This document shows, piece by piece, positions 23,839-32,184 of a DNA stretch of 45,007 bases (position 1 is its first letter; every line of letters starts with the position of its first letter). The stretch is from a bacterium HR35 (GTDB lineage Bacteria > Patescibacteriota > Minisyncoccia > UBA6257 > HR35). The position numbers and the translations under genes are program-made. Location: assembly GCA_002898235.1 (NCBI GenBank), contig BEIL01000001.1:80034-125040 (forward strand), in the 5' to 3' direction. A model generated the notes under the pieces. It had not been told where the DNA came from and did no database searches. It was given only the letters and a program-made list of their open reading frames with translations.

Positions 23839-26268
23839 ATGGAAGTTAAGAAATATTATTTAGATTATGACTTTGATTTAAATAAAAAAATTTTTAAAGG
23901 AAAAGTAAAAATTGATTTGAATCTTGAGAAAAAGATTAAAATTTTAGAATTAGATTCAGAAGATTTAACAATCAATCAGGTTAAATTAAATGATAAAAAA
24001 GTAAAATTCAGTCTAACTAAAGATAAGTTAAAAATATTCGGTTCATTTCAACAAAAAAATACAATCGAAATTGAATTTGAAGGTAAATTGATTGAGGGGT
24101 TATCAGGAATTTATTTAAGTAGATATAAAGAAGGAAGTAAAGAAAAATTTTTAATTACTACTCAATTTGAGCCAATCGAAGCTAGAAAAGCTTTTCCTTG
24201 TATTGATCATCCTGCTTATAAAGCTGTTTTTGAATTAAGCTTAGCTTTTGATAAAAATCTTATAGCTATTTCTAATACTTTACCTCAGAAAGAAGAAATC
24301 ATAGGAAATAAAAAAAGAGTAATTTTCAAGGAGACGCCAAGAATGTCGACTTATCTTCTTTATATTGGAATAGGAGAGTTTGAATTTCTTCAAGATAAAT
24401 ATAGAGATGTCCTTATAAGAGTAGCTACTACTAAAGGAAAATCAAAAGGAGGTAAATTTGCTCTAGAAGTAGCAAAAAAATGTTTGGAATATTTCGAAAA
24501 AGTTTTTGGCGAAAAATATCCTTTAGAAAAGCTAGATATGATTGCTTTACCTGATTTTTCTGATGGTGCTATGGAAAATTGGGGAGCTATTACTTTTCGT
24601 GAAGAGCTTCTTTTAGTTTTTAAAGGAATTACTCCGGAATTAAGAAAAAAAATTATTGCTGAAGTAATAGCTCATGAAATTTCTCATATGTGGTTTGGTA
24701 ATTTAGTAACAATGAAGTGGTGGGATGATTTATGGTTAAATGAAAGTTTTGCTACTTACTTAGCCTATAGAGCGATAGATAAATATTATCCGCAATTTGA
24801 GAAAATGAAAGATTTCATAATTAATGAAGTATTAGGTGCTGTTTCTAGAGATGTTTATAAGAGCACTCATCCTATAAAAGTAAAAGTAAGAGACCCTAAA
24901 GAAATTGAGGATATTTTTGATGCTATTTCCTATAATAAAGGAGGAAGTATTTTAAGAAGTCTTAATCTTTTTTTAGGAGATAAATTATTTTTTGGTGGAT
25001 TAAGAGATTATATCAAAAAGTTTAAATATCAAAATGCCGAAGCTTCTGATTTATGGGATTCACTTCAAAAATTTTCTAAAATCCAAGTTAAAAAAATAAT
25101 GAATGACTATATAACTAAACCAGGAACTCCTATTGTTTATTTAACTCAAAAGAATAACAAAATAGAATTTAGACAAGCTAGATTTACTTTGGAAAAAGAT
25201 TTGCCTCAAATTTGGTATTTGCCATTGTTTCTTAAAATAGGAAAAAAAGAAAATAATTTAATCTTAAAAAATAAAAAATTAGATTTATCAATTAAAAATC
25301 CAAATGAAGTTATTACTTTAAATAGCAATTTTTCTGGTTACTATTTAACCTTTTATCCCTTGGAAAAAGTAAATGAAGTAATTCAGAAAGCTAATGAAAA
25401 TGAAATTTTAAATATTTTAACCTCTTATCGGCTCTTAACTATAAGAGGGGATTTAAGTTTAGAAGATTATTATCAGATTTTTCGAGATTTAAAAAATAAA
25501 AACTTCGAGAAATATTCTCGAGCTATTTTTTTGTATTTAAATTTTTTAAGGGAAGACTTTCTCAATTTTAACAAACCAGAAATTGCTGAAGAATTAAAAA
25601 TTCTTTCTCAAAAAATTATTACTACTTTTGGAATAAAAATTAAAAAAAATGAACCTTTAAAAATCAAAGAACTTAAAATTCCTGCTTTACTTAATCTCGC
25701 TTACCATTTTGAAGAGCCTAAAATAGTTAAGCTCTTTTTAAATGAATTTGAAAAAAATAAAAAAAATTTAGAAAATTTAAATCCTGAATTGAAAGTTATT
25801 ATTTTTTCTTTAGCGGTTAATTTTGACTGGCAGACTCTTTTGGATTATTATGAAAAAACAAATTTAATAGAAGAGAAAAGAAAAGTCTTAATAGCTTTAG
25901 CTCGAGTTAAAGATAATAAACTTTTTAATCAATTTTTAGATTTCGTTTTATCAAAAAATGTTAGATTTAATCAGACTTTTAATTTTTTCATAGGCGTAAA
26001 TCAAAATAAGGGCAAGGAGGAGATAGTTTTTGAATGGTTAAGAAGAAATTATAAAAAATTAAAAGAAAAAGGAGGTAAAAGAAAAGAACTTTCGGTTATT
26101 AGAAACATATTAACTTCAGCTTTTTCTTATTTTGGCCCTAAAGTCAAAGAAGAAAAACTCAATAAATTTGTTAGTGAAAATAATCTAAAAGAAGATTTTC
26201 CTCAAACAATTCCTTTTCTTTTGGAAAAAATAAAAATTGAAAGGAAATTTATTGACAGAAACAAATAA
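23839..26268 (+). CDS. M1-family zinc aminopeptidase
   Basis: SDGAMENWGAITFREELLLV has the GAMEN substrate-binding motif. VIAHEISHMWFGNLVTMKWW and LWLNESFATYLAYR make the HExxH-18-E zinc site. The N-terminal half-barrel (QFEPIEARKAFPCIDHP) and the C-terminal helical domain (about 520-809) complete an 809-residue enzyme, close to normal length. It trims N-terminal residues from peptides, probably to recycle imported peptides. No signal peptide is seen, so it should be cytosolic. The next gene begins one base after its stop. Confidence 0.93.
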   Translation: MEVKKYYLDYDFDLNKKIFKGKVKIDLNLEKKIKILELDSEDLTINQVKLNDKKVKFSLTKDKLKIFGSFQQKNTIEIEFEGKLIEGLSGIYLSRYKEGSKEKFLITTQFEPIEARKAFPCIDHPAYKAVFELSLAFDKNLIAISNTLPQKEEIIGNKKRVIFKETPRMSTYLLYIGIGEFEFLQDKYRDVLIRVATTKGKSKGGKFALEVAKKCLEYFEKVFGEKYPLEKLDMIALPDFSDGAMENWGAITFREELLLVFKGITPELRKKIIAEVIAHEISHMWFGNLVTMKWWDDLWLNESFATYLAYRAIDKYYPQFEKMKDFIINEVLGAVSRDVYKSTHPIKVKVRDPKEIEDIFDAISYNKGGSILRSLNLFLGDKLFFGGLRDYIKKFKYQNAEASDLWDSLQKFSKIQVKKIMNDYITKPGTPIVYLTQKNNKIEFRQARFTLEKDLPQIWYLPLFLKIGKKENNLILKNKKLDLSIKNPNEVITLNSNFSGYYLTFYPLEKVNEVIQKANENEILNILTSYRLLTIRGDLSLEDYYQIFRDLKNKNFEKYSRAIFLYLNFLREDFLNFNKPEIAEELKILSQKIITTFGIKIKKNEPLKIKELKIPALLNLAYHFEEPKIVKLFLNEFEKNKKNLENLNPELKVIIFSLAVNFDWQTLLDYYEKTNLIEEKRKVLIALARVKDNKLFNQFLDFVLSKNVRFNQTFNFFIGVNQNKGKEEIVFEWLRRNYKKLKEKGGKRKELSVIRNILTSAFSYFGPKVKEEKLNKFVSENNLKEDFPQTIPFLLEKIKIERKFIDRNK

Positions 26269-26640
26269 ATGAAATTTAATCCTTTTGAAAATCCACAATC
26301 GCTACTTTTTAATTTAAAACCAGAGGATTTAAATCCTAATAATCCAGAAAAATTAATAAATATTTTTGCTGTCCTTTTATTTCTTGCCTTTTTAATTTTT
26401 TCTTATATTTATTTAAGATTAAAACCGGAAAATAAAGAATCTATTAAAAAAATATCTAAATCTATATTATCTTTATTTCTAGGAATTTTTGGTTTTTGGG
26501 TTTTTTTGAGAGCTTCAGAATCAATTTTTAAAACTCCAGAACAATCACTTCTTTTTTCTTGTTTATCTATTCTTATTATTTCTTCATTGATTAAATTAAT
26601 CGAAGAAAGTAAAAAATTAAAAGTAAGAAAAGATGAATAG
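26269..26640 (+). CDS. Small membrane protein of unknown function
   Basis: The 123 residues show a polar asparagine/proline-rich N-terminus (FENPQSLLF, LNPNNPEKL). Three hydrophobic helices follow at about 30-50, 66-84 and 92-110. No family is recognised. It starts directly after the aminopeptidase stop and overlaps the next small gene by 8 bases. This is the third place in the window where a membrane protein and a small acidic protein are paired. Confidence 0.55.
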   Translation: MKFNPFENPQSLLFNLKPEDLNPNNPEKLINIFAVLLFLAFLIFSYIYLRLKPENKESIKKISKSILSLFLGIFGFWVFLRASESIFKTPEQSLLFSCLSILIISSLIKLIEESKKLKVRKDE

Positions 26641-26914
26641 GGAGGAAATTTTTAAATTGATAAATGAAACTTTTTATCAAGATTTAGAAAATTTTTTCAG
26701 AAAAATTAAAGAGAAATATCCGGAAAAACAAGAATTAATAGAAAAAATGGAAAAAGATTTTAAGGCAATTTTAGAATCAGACGAACCGTTAGTTGCTTTT
26801 GATTTATTAAAAAAAATTTACCAAGAATTAAGTAATGAATTTCCTGAAGTAAGCGAAGATTTAGCAGAATTTATTCAAGTTTTTTTAAATAAAATCATAA
26901 AAAAATTATGGTGA
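26633..26914 (+). CDS. Small acidic helical protein of unknown function
   Basis: The 93 residues are charged and helical (for example FFRKIKEKYPEKQELIEKME) with no membrane span and no known motif. The start overlaps the upstream membrane protein gene and the stop overlaps murB by 7 bases (ATGGTGA), so all are likely coupled. It resembles the small proteins at 6314 and 14114 in character, but I cannot show homology by eye. Confidence 0.55.
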   Translation: MNREEIFKLINETFYQDLENFFRKIKEKYPEKQELIEKMEKDFKAILESDEPLVAFDLLKKIYQELSNEFPEVSEDLAEFIQVFLNKIIKKLW

Positions 26915-27852
26915 TTGAAAAAAACAAAATTTTAGCTCCTTTGACTAATTTTAAAATTGGGGGTGAGGCTTTATTTTTTGTTAGCATCAATAATTTAAAT
27001 GACTTGGAAGAATTTTTAGAATTAAAAAATAAATATAATTTGCCAACATTTATTTTGGGTGGGGGAACTAATATTTTATTTAACAAATTTAATGGTTTTG
27101 TAATCAAAACAAATTTTAAGGACTTTGAAGTTATAGAAGAAAATAAAAGTGAGACAATTATAAAAATAGGAGCTAATCTATTAGTAAGTGAAGTTTTAGA
27201 AAAATTAGTAAATTTAAGTTTAGCTAATTTTGAATGGGCTGGCGGTTTGCCAGGTGAAATTGGAGGAGCTATCAGAGGAAATGCTGGTTGTTTTGGAAGA
27301 GAAATAAAAGATATTTTAATTAGTGCTGAAGCTTTTAATTTAGAAACAGGAGAAAGGAAATATTTTGAAAATAAAGAAATAAATTTTAATTATCGAGATT
27401 CATTTTTTAAAAGAAATAAAAATTGGTTAATTTTAAATGGATTTTTTAGATTTGAGAAGGGCAATCCGGAAGAAATTAGAAAAATAATTGAAGAAAAAAT
27501 TAATTACCGAAAAGAAAAACATCCAATAGAATATCCAAATGCTGGCAGTATTTTTAAAAACATTAAATTAGAAACAGCTTCGGAAAAATTAAAAGCATTA
27601 GCTTTAGAAAAAAATAAAATCAAAAATGACCCCTTCCCTGTTATTCCTGCAGCTTTCGTTATTTCTGAATCAGGACTAAAAGGATTTCAGATTGGTCAAG
27701 CTAAAATTTCTGAAAAGCATTCTAATTTTATTATTAATCTTGGAGGAGCTACTTTTGAAGAAGTTTATAAATTAATAGATTATATTAAAAAAAGAGTTGC
27801 TGATGAATTTGAAGTTTTACTGGAAGAAGAAATAGAGATTGTAAGTTATTAA
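26908..27852 (+). CDS. murB: UDP-N-acetylenolpyruvoylglucosamine reductase
   Basis: TFILGGGTNILFNKFNGF is the FAD-binding loop. WAGGLPGEIGGAIRGNAGCF is the second FAD motif. YRDSFFKR, YPNAGSIFKN (catalytic serine in AGSxFKN) and a C-terminal glutamate complete the site. MurB reduces UDP-GlcNAc-enolpyruvate to UDP-MurNAc in peptidoglycan synthesis. It lies upstream of a shortened mraZ-rsmH-ftsL-ftsI cluster, separated by a small RNA unit. An alternative GTG start lies at 26911. Confidence 0.94.
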   Translation: MVIEKNKILAPLTNFKIGGEALFFVSINNLNDLEEFLELKNKYNLPTFILGGGTNILFNKFNGFVIKTNFKDFEVIEENKSETIIKIGANLLVSEVLEKLVNLSLANFEWAGGLPGEIGGAIRGNAGCFGREIKDILISAEAFNLETGERKYFENKEINFNYRDSFFKRNKNWLILNGFFRFEKGNPEEIRKIIEEKINYRKEKHPIEYPNAGSIFKNIKLETASEKLKALALEKNKIKNDPFPVIPAAFVISESGLKGFQIGQAKISEKHSNFIINLGGATFEEVYKLIDYIKKRVADEFEVLLEEEIEIVSY

Positions 27853-27861
27853 CATTTTAGT

Positions 27862-27889
27862 TTGATTTTTAAAAAAGATTGTTTAAAAT
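27862..27889 (+). promoter_or_regulatory. Promoter of the small RNA between murB and mraZ
   Basis: TTGATT (27862-27867), 16 bases and TAAAAT (27884-27889) lie just after the murB stop. Together with the strong terminator at 28032-28058 this predicts a transcript of about 165 bases. Confidence 0.45.
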
Positions 27890-27963
27890 TATTTTTAATT
27901 AATGAGATAAAAGAGCGAAAAAGAAGAGGGGTATGGTCGGCCCCATAAAAACAAAAACAAGAA

Positions 27964-28008
27964 ATGGCAGCAAGAAGAAGTTCAAAAAAGAGCAAGCCTA
28001 GAAAGTAA
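27964..28008 (+). CDS. Possible 14-residue basic mini-protein
   Basis: ATG at 27964 opens MAARRSSKKSKPRK and stops with TAA. It has the A-rich start context of other genes here (ACAAAAACAAGAA before the ATG) and AT-leaning codons. An overlapping frame at 27933-28001 (22 residues, MVGPIKTKTRNGSKKKF start) uses codons such as GGC and CCC that are rare in the window and looks less likely. Lys/Arg richness would fit an RNA- or DNA-binding peptide, but polypurine sequence produces such peptides by chance. Confidence 0.25.
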   Translation: MAARRSSKKSKPRK

Positions 28009-28031
28009 AAAAACCGCTGAGGTAAGTTCGG

Positions 28032-28058
28032 CCCGGCTCCTTTAGGAGCCGGGTTTTT
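28032..28058 (+). terminator. Strong intrinsic terminator
   Basis: CCCGGCTCC (28032-28040), loop TTTA and GGAGCCGGG (28045-28053) form a perfect 9-base-pair GC-rich hairpin followed by TTTTT. It insulates the mraZ cluster from upstream transcription. Confidence 0.92.
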
Positions 28059-28185
28059 ATTTTTAATAAAAATTTCAATGTTAATAAACTGTTAATTCAA
28101 AATAAAAAAACGTTTTATAAAAAGAATTTTTTTAAATAGCTACCTTCATTACAAATTAAAAGAAAATTTAATATCATTTAATTAA

Positions 28186-28229
28186 GTGGTAAAAAGTGGT
28201 AAGTTGTGGAGAAGATGTGGAAATTGTGG
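28186..28229 (+). promoter_or_regulatory. MraZ-box operator array
   Basis: GTGG occurs five times, at 28186, 28196, 28206, 28217 and 28226, with spacings of 10, 10, 11 and 9 bases. The boxes lie just upstream of mraZ in otherwise AT-rich DNA. MraZ is known to bind GTGG/TGGG-type direct repeats spaced about one helical turn upstream of its own gene. TAAAAT at 28235-28240 is three bases from the ATG, too close to be a normal -10 unless the mRNA is leaderless. Confidence 0.88.
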
Positions 28230-28243
28230 AAAACTAAAATACC

Positions 28244-28675
28244 ATGCTTATAGGCGAATTCCATTACAACATTGACCAAAAAGGAAGATTGATGATACCA
28301 GCAAAATTCAGACAAAGATTTGGTTTAGAAGCTATTGTTACTCGAGGAATAGATAAATGTTTATTTGTCTTTCCTAAGGATGAGTGGGAGAAAGTGGTAG
28401 ATAAACTTCTGAAATTACCTCTAAGTCAGGCAAATTCTCGAGCTTTTACTCGATTGATGTTAGCTGGAGCTCATCAAGCTGAAATTGATAACCAAGGTCG
28501 AATATTAATACCAGAAAACCTAAGAAAATACGCAGAAATCAGCAAAAGAGTTGTTGTTTTAGGATTGTATTCCCGTTTAGAAGTTTGGGATGAAAAAATC
28601 TGGGAAGAATATAAAAAGAATAGTGAATCTCAATCTGAGGAAATTGCTGAAAAATTAAGTGAATTAGGAATTTAA
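28244..28675 (+). CDS. mraZ: Transcriptional regulator MraZ
   Basis: The 143 residues contain the two SpoVT/AbrB-like halves. YNIDQKGRLMIPAKFRQRF is the first and AEIDNQGRILIPENLRKYA the second; both have the conserved D.kGR..iP signature. MraZ forms a ring that binds the repeat array directly upstream and represses the dcw cell-division/cell-wall cluster. The gene heads mraZ-rsmH-ftsL-ftsI here. Confidence 0.95.
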   Translation: MLIGEFHYNIDQKGRLMIPAKFRQRFGLEAIVTRGIDKCLFVFPKDEWEKVVDKLLKLPLSQANSRAFTRLMLAGAHQAEIDNQGRILIPENLRKYAEISKRVVVLGLYSRLEVWDEKIWEEYKKNSESQSEEIAEKLSELGI

Positions 28676-28686
28676 AGATTTAAAGA

Positions 28687-29583
28687 ATGACTGATTGGCA
28701 ATCAGTTCATCGGCCAGTACTCTTAAAAGAAACTCTAGAAATACTTAATCCTCAACCAAATGAAAATTATATTGATGCTACTTTTGGAGAAGGGAATTTC
28801 AGTTTTCAATTAATTAACTATATAAGACCTAATGGAAAAGTATTAGCTTTTGAATGGGATCCTGAACTTTATCGCTTAGGTTTAGAAAAAATAAAAAAAA
28901 TGAAAGAAAAAAACATCAAATTAGTTAATGAAAATTTCAAAAAAATAAAGAAAGTGGTTAAGAAAGAAAAATTTTGGGAAATAAAAGGAATAGTTTTTGA
29001 TTTAGGCGTTTCAAGATGGCATTATGAAAAATCAAAACGAGGCTTTGCTTTTAAAAAAGACGAGCCTCTTGATATGAGAATCAATCCTCAAGAAATTAAG
29101 ATTACTGCTTTTGATATTATTAATTATTTTGGTTATGAAGAATTAATAAAAATTTTAAAAGATTATGGAGAAGAAGAAAAAGCTGAAATGATTGCTAAAG
29201 AGATAGTCGAGAGGCGAAAGGTTAAAAAGATTGAAACTACAAAAGAGTTAGCTGAAATTGTAGCTCAAGTAAAAAGAGGTTTTAAAAAAATTCATCCAGC
29301 TACTAAAACTTTTATGGCTTTAAGAATTTTTATTAATAAAGAATTAGAAAATCTTAAACTTGGTCTTGAAGAAGCTTTTGATATTTTAACTAAAGGAGGA
29401 AAAATTGTTATCATTAGTTTCCACGGTTTAGAAAATAAAGTAATCAAAAGTTTTATCAAAAAATATAAAAACCAAAAACAGATAGAGGTTTTAACTAAAA
29501 AAGCAATTAAGCCTAGTCTCGAAGAAAAAAAATCTAATCCAAGTTCAAGGTCGGCAATTTTAAGAGCAATTAAAAAAATATGA
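28687..29583 (+). CDS. rsmH: 16S rRNA m4C1402 methyltransferase RsmH
   Basis: HRPVLLKETLEIL is the family start. YIDATFGEGNFSFQLI is the SAM-binding loop, VLAFEWDPELY follows, and FDLGVSRWHYEKSKRGFAFK matches 'fDLGvSS.q.....RGFSf'. DEPLDMRINP, RIFINKELENL and ISFHGLENKVIKSF are also typical. It methylates N4 of C1402 in the 16S rRNA decoding site. The stop overlaps the next start as ATGA. Confidence 0.95.
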   Translation: MTDWQSVHRPVLLKETLEILNPQPNENYIDATFGEGNFSFQLINYIRPNGKVLAFEWDPELYRLGLEKIKKMKEKNIKLVNENFKKIKKVVKKEKFWEIKGIVFDLGVSRWHYEKSKRGFAFKKDEPLDMRINPQEIKITAFDIINYFGYEELIKILKDYGEEEKAEMIAKEIVERRKVKKIETTKELAEIVAQVKRGFKKIHPATKTFMALRIFINKELENLKLGLEEAFDILTKGGKIVIISFHGLENKVIKSFIKKYKNQKQIEVLTKKAIKPSLEEKKSNPSSRSAILRAIKKI

Positions 29584-29876
29584 GAAAAAAACAACGCCAA
29601 GCCTTATCTCCACCAGTTTTTGCTTTTAGACTATTAAATAGTTTAATATTTTTAGGTATTATCATTCTTATTTTTCTTATTATCCATGAAAGAACTTACC
29701 TCGAACAAAATAAAGTTTTGTTAAATAAATACCGAACTTACCTCAGCTCAATTTTTAATAATAATAGCAAAAATCTTAATTCAGCAGAAAAAAAGCCGAT
29801 CAACCCCTCTTCTTCAACTAATTTCATCTACATCAATCCGAATTTTTACTCCTATCTTGAAAAACTAAATCAATAA
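29580..29876 (+). CDS. FtsL-position small membrane protein
   Basis: The 98 residues have a basic cytosolic start (MRKKQRQALSPP), one membrane helix (about 18-40) and a polar extracytoplasmic tail. Its position between rsmH and the ftsI-type transpeptidase, with a 4-base overlap with rsmH, is that of ftsL. The tail has only a short coiled-coil stretch before a Ser/Asn-rich segment, so sequence alone does not prove FtsL. It most likely helps recruit the septal transpeptidase. Confidence 0.6.
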   Translation: MRKKQRQALSPPVFAFRLLNSLIFLGIIILIFLIIHERTYLEQNKVLLNKYRTYLSSIFNNNSKNLNSAEKKPINPSSSTNFIYINPNFYSYLEKLNQ

Positions 29877-29892
29877 CTTTTTAAATTAGTAA

Positions 29893-31557
29893 ATGAACAA
29901 AAGAAACAAATTGAATTTTCTTATCTATTTTTATTTGATAATTTTATTCAGTTTGACAAGTATAACCTTATTAGAACTTTATAAAATTCAATTAGTTAAA
30001 GCTAATGAAATAAAAAGTTCCTTTTTTAATAATTTAAAATATATTCCTTCTCTTAGGGGAAATATTTATCTTAAAACAAAAAACAAGGAACTAATTCCGG
30101 TAGCTATTTCTTATTATGCTTATGACCTATATTACAATCCTCAAAAGGCTAAAAATAAAGAAGATGAAATTAAAAAAATCGCTGAACTTTTAAATGAAAA
30201 ACCCGAAGAGTTACTTAAAAAAATTAATGGCGAAAAAAGTGTTATTCTCAGTAAAAATCTTGAAGAAAAACTAAAAAATAAAATTGCTCAATTAAGATTT
30301 GATAGTGTTTTTTTTGAGGAAAAGGTTATTAGAAGCTATCCATTTAAAAATTTACTTTCTTCAATTATCGGCTTTGCTATTTATGATGAAGAGAATAAAA
30401 CAACCAAAGGGCTTTATGGCTTAGAAAAATACTATGATGAGTATTTAAGAGGAGAAAATGGTTTTGTTACTACTTATGGTAGTTTTAAACCCCCAACTAA
30501 AGGCGCTGATATTGTCTTAAATATCGATTATTATATAGCTTTAAAGTTTGATTCTATTTTAGAAGAAGCTCTGGTTAATTTTAAAGCTAAAGGAGGTTTA
30601 ATTATAGCGATGGAAGCTGATTCTGGAAATATTATCGGGATAGCCGAAAAACCGGATTACGACCTGAACAATTATTCAAAAGTTAATGACTATTCAATTT
30701 ATCTTAGTAGATTAAGCTACCCTTATGAACCAGGATCAGTGATGAAACCATTTTTTTATGCTGGTGCTTTTGAAGAAAAAATTCTTAGTCCAACTTCAAC
30801 TTATATTGATAAAGGTTATGTTATTTTGAATAACAAAACTATTTATAATTTTGACAAAAAGGGGAGGGGAGAAACTGATTTAAAAACTGCTCTTGTTCAC
30901 TCTTTAAATACTGGCTCTGTGTATGTCAGTCAAGAATTAGGGAAAACAAGGTTTTTAAAATATGTAGATAAATTTAGGTTTAACAAAAGGCCTGAGGTTG
31001 ATTTTCCGATTTTAGTTGATAACAATTTAAAAACTCTTTATCCTCCATTTGGAAGAGAGGTTAATTTTGGAACAGCCAGTTTTGGTCAAGGAATTTCTAT
31101 TTCGCCTTTATCTCTTTTAAATGCTTATCAAGCTCTTTTTTCAAACAAAATAACTACTATCAATTTTGCTTCAGAAATAATTTTAGATGATGGTAAAAAA
31201 TATGAAAATACCTCTAAAACTTTAGTAGAAAATATTATTTCTCCAGAAACAAGTAGAGAAATAAAAGAAATTTTAGAAGAAGTAGTAGAAAATCAAGCTA
31301 AAAAAGCGCAAATAAAAGGATATCGAATAGGAGGCAAAACTGGTTCGGCTCAAATTCCCGAAAAAGATGGTTATAGTAATGATGTTATTACTACCTTTAT
31401 CGGAGTTTTTCCTTTAACTAATCCGAAATTTATTGTCTTAGTAAGACTCGATAAACCAGAACCAGGACTTTTAGCTTTTGGAACAGCTGCTCCGACATTT
31501 AAAAAAGTTGCCGAATTTTTAATTAATTATTACAATATTGAGCCAGATAAATTATAA
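29893..31557 (+). CDS. ftsI: Penicillin-binding protein, FtsI/PBP2-type transpeptidase
   Basis: An N-terminal membrane anchor (about 10-30) precedes the PBP dimerisation domain (SLRGNIYL). The transpeptidase motifs are all present: SVMK (Ser282-Lys285), SLN (337-339) and KTGS (482-485). The 554-residue class B enzyme cross-links peptidoglycan, most likely at the septum given its place after mraZ-rsmH-ftsL. No PASTA domain is seen. ftsW, mraY and the mur ligases that usually follow are absent; rpiB comes next. Confidence 0.92.
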   Translation: MNKRNKLNFLIYFYLIILFSLTSITLLELYKIQLVKANEIKSSFFNNLKYIPSLRGNIYLKTKNKELIPVAISYYAYDLYYNPQKAKNKEDEIKKIAELLNEKPEELLKKINGEKSVILSKNLEEKLKNKIAQLRFDSVFFEEKVIRSYPFKNLLSSIIGFAIYDEENKTTKGLYGLEKYYDEYLRGENGFVTTYGSFKPPTKGADIVLNIDYYIALKFDSILEEALVNFKAKGGLIIAMEADSGNIIGIAEKPDYDLNNYSKVNDYSIYLSRLSYPYEPGSVMKPFFYAGAFEEKILSPTSTYIDKGYVILNNKTIYNFDKKGRGETDLKTALVHSLNTGSVYVSQELGKTRFLKYVDKFRFNKRPEVDFPILVDNNLKTLYPPFGREVNFGTASFGQGISISPLSLLNAYQALFSNKITTINFASEIILDDGKKYENTSKTLVENIISPETSREIKEILEEVVENQAKKAQIKGYRIGGKTGSAQIPEKDGYSNDVITTFIGVFPLTNPKFIVLVRLDKPEPGLLAFGTAAPTFKKVAEFLINYYNIEPDKL

Positions 31558-31559
31558 TT

Positions 31560-32009
31560 ATGATAATGAAAATCTATATCGGAGCTGATCATCGAGGATT
31601 TGAGTTAAAGGAATATTTGAAAGAAAAATTTAAGGAAAATAATTTTGAATTTGAAGATTGTGGTAATTTTGTTTATGACCCTCAAGATGATTATTCTGAT
31701 TTTGCTTTTAAGGTTGGAGAAAGAGTAAGTTCAGAAAAGGGAAGTGTTGGAATTTTAATTTGCGGTTCAGGTGCTGGTGTTTGTTTTGCTGTCAATAAAG
31801 TAAAAGGCATAAGGGGAGCATTAGCATTTGATCCTCAAATGGCAAAAATGATAAAAGCTGATGATGATATTAATGTTTTATGTTTAGCAAGTGATTTTAC
31901 TGACAAAGAAACTGCTTGGCAAATTGTTAAAACTTTTTTAGAAACAAACTTTAAAAATGAAGAAAAATATTTAAGAAGAATCAAAAAAGTTGAGGAATAT
32001 GAAAAATAG
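31560..32009 (+). CDS. rpiB: Ribose-5-phosphate isomerase B (RpiB/LacAB family)
   Basis: MKIYIGADHRGFELKEYLKE is the typical start. YSDFAFKVGERV and ILICGSGAGVCFAVNKVKGI contain the catalytic cysteine and phosphate loop (usual CGTGxG reads CGSGAG). RGALAFDPQMAKMIKADDDI includes the family's late helix. It interconverts ribose 5-phosphate and ribulose 5-phosphate, and pairs functionally with the epimerase-like gene at 38284. ATGs at 31560 and 31566 are both possible starts. Confidence 0.94.
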   Translation: MIMKIYIGADHRGFELKEYLKEKFKENNFEFEDCGNFVYDPQDDYSDFAFKVGERVSSEKGSVGILICGSGAGVCFAVNKVKGIRGALAFDPQMAKMIKADDDINVLCLASDFTDKETAWQIVKTFLETNFKNEEKYLRRIKKVEEYEK

Positions 32010-32012
32010 CCT

Positions 32013-32054
32013 AAAGGTACGTTTTCAACGCTATAGCGTTTTATACGTATCTTT
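32013..32054 (-). repeat. GCTATAGC palindromic repeat, copy A
   Basis: A perfect 14-base palindrome AACGCTATAGCGTT (32027-32040) is flanked, after five bases on each side, by arms AAAGGTACG and CGTATCTTT that pair with one mismatch. Read on the minus strand it matches copies D and E, so it is inverted relative to them. Confidence 0.85.
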
Positions 32055-32078
32055 ACGTAATTGTTTTTAAAATAAAAG

Positions 32079-32110
32079 ACCGTTTAAAGTGCTATAGCGT
32101 GTTAGACGGT
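32079..32110. repeat. GCTATAGC palindromic repeat, copy B (diverged)
   Basis: GCTATAGC (32091-32098) is symmetrically flanked by ACCGT (32079-32083) and ACGGT (32106-32110). The arm sequence differs from the other copies but the symmetry is kept, which suggests selection for the palindrome rather than the exact bases. Confidence 0.7.
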
Positions 32111-32170
32111 TATTAAAATTTATTGGGAAAATTGATTTTGTTTTTTTAAAAATTTTGTATAGAATAAAAA

Positions 32171-32176
32171 TATAAT
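32171..32176 (+). promoter_or_regulatory. -10 box of the S74 fibre-like gene
   Basis: TATAAT ends eight bases before the ATG at 32185, predicting an almost leaderless mRNA. The -35 region is AT-only and unclear. Repeats A and B lie 60-160 bases upstream. Confidence 0.55.
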
Positions 32177-32184
32177 ATTCAAAA

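Larger units (their letters stand above)
27896..28058 (+). ncRNA. Predicted small transcript of unknown class, possibly encoding a mini-peptide
   Basis: A promoter-like pair upstream and a strong intrinsic terminator downstream bound about 165 bases that carry no normal gene. The segment is locally richer in G and C than its flanks. It contains a possible short hairpin at 27931-27947 (GGGG or TATGG pairing with CCCC or CCATA). Two short basic reading frames lie in it (27933-28001 and 27964-28008). It does not show the core of SRP RNA, 6S RNA, RNase P or tmRNA. Either a regulatory RNA or the mRNA of a very small basic protein. Confidence 0.45.

Noticed and set aside
27896-28058. SRP RNA, 6S RNA or tmRNA between murB and mraZ
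   Set aside because: The conserved core motifs of these RNAs are not seen.
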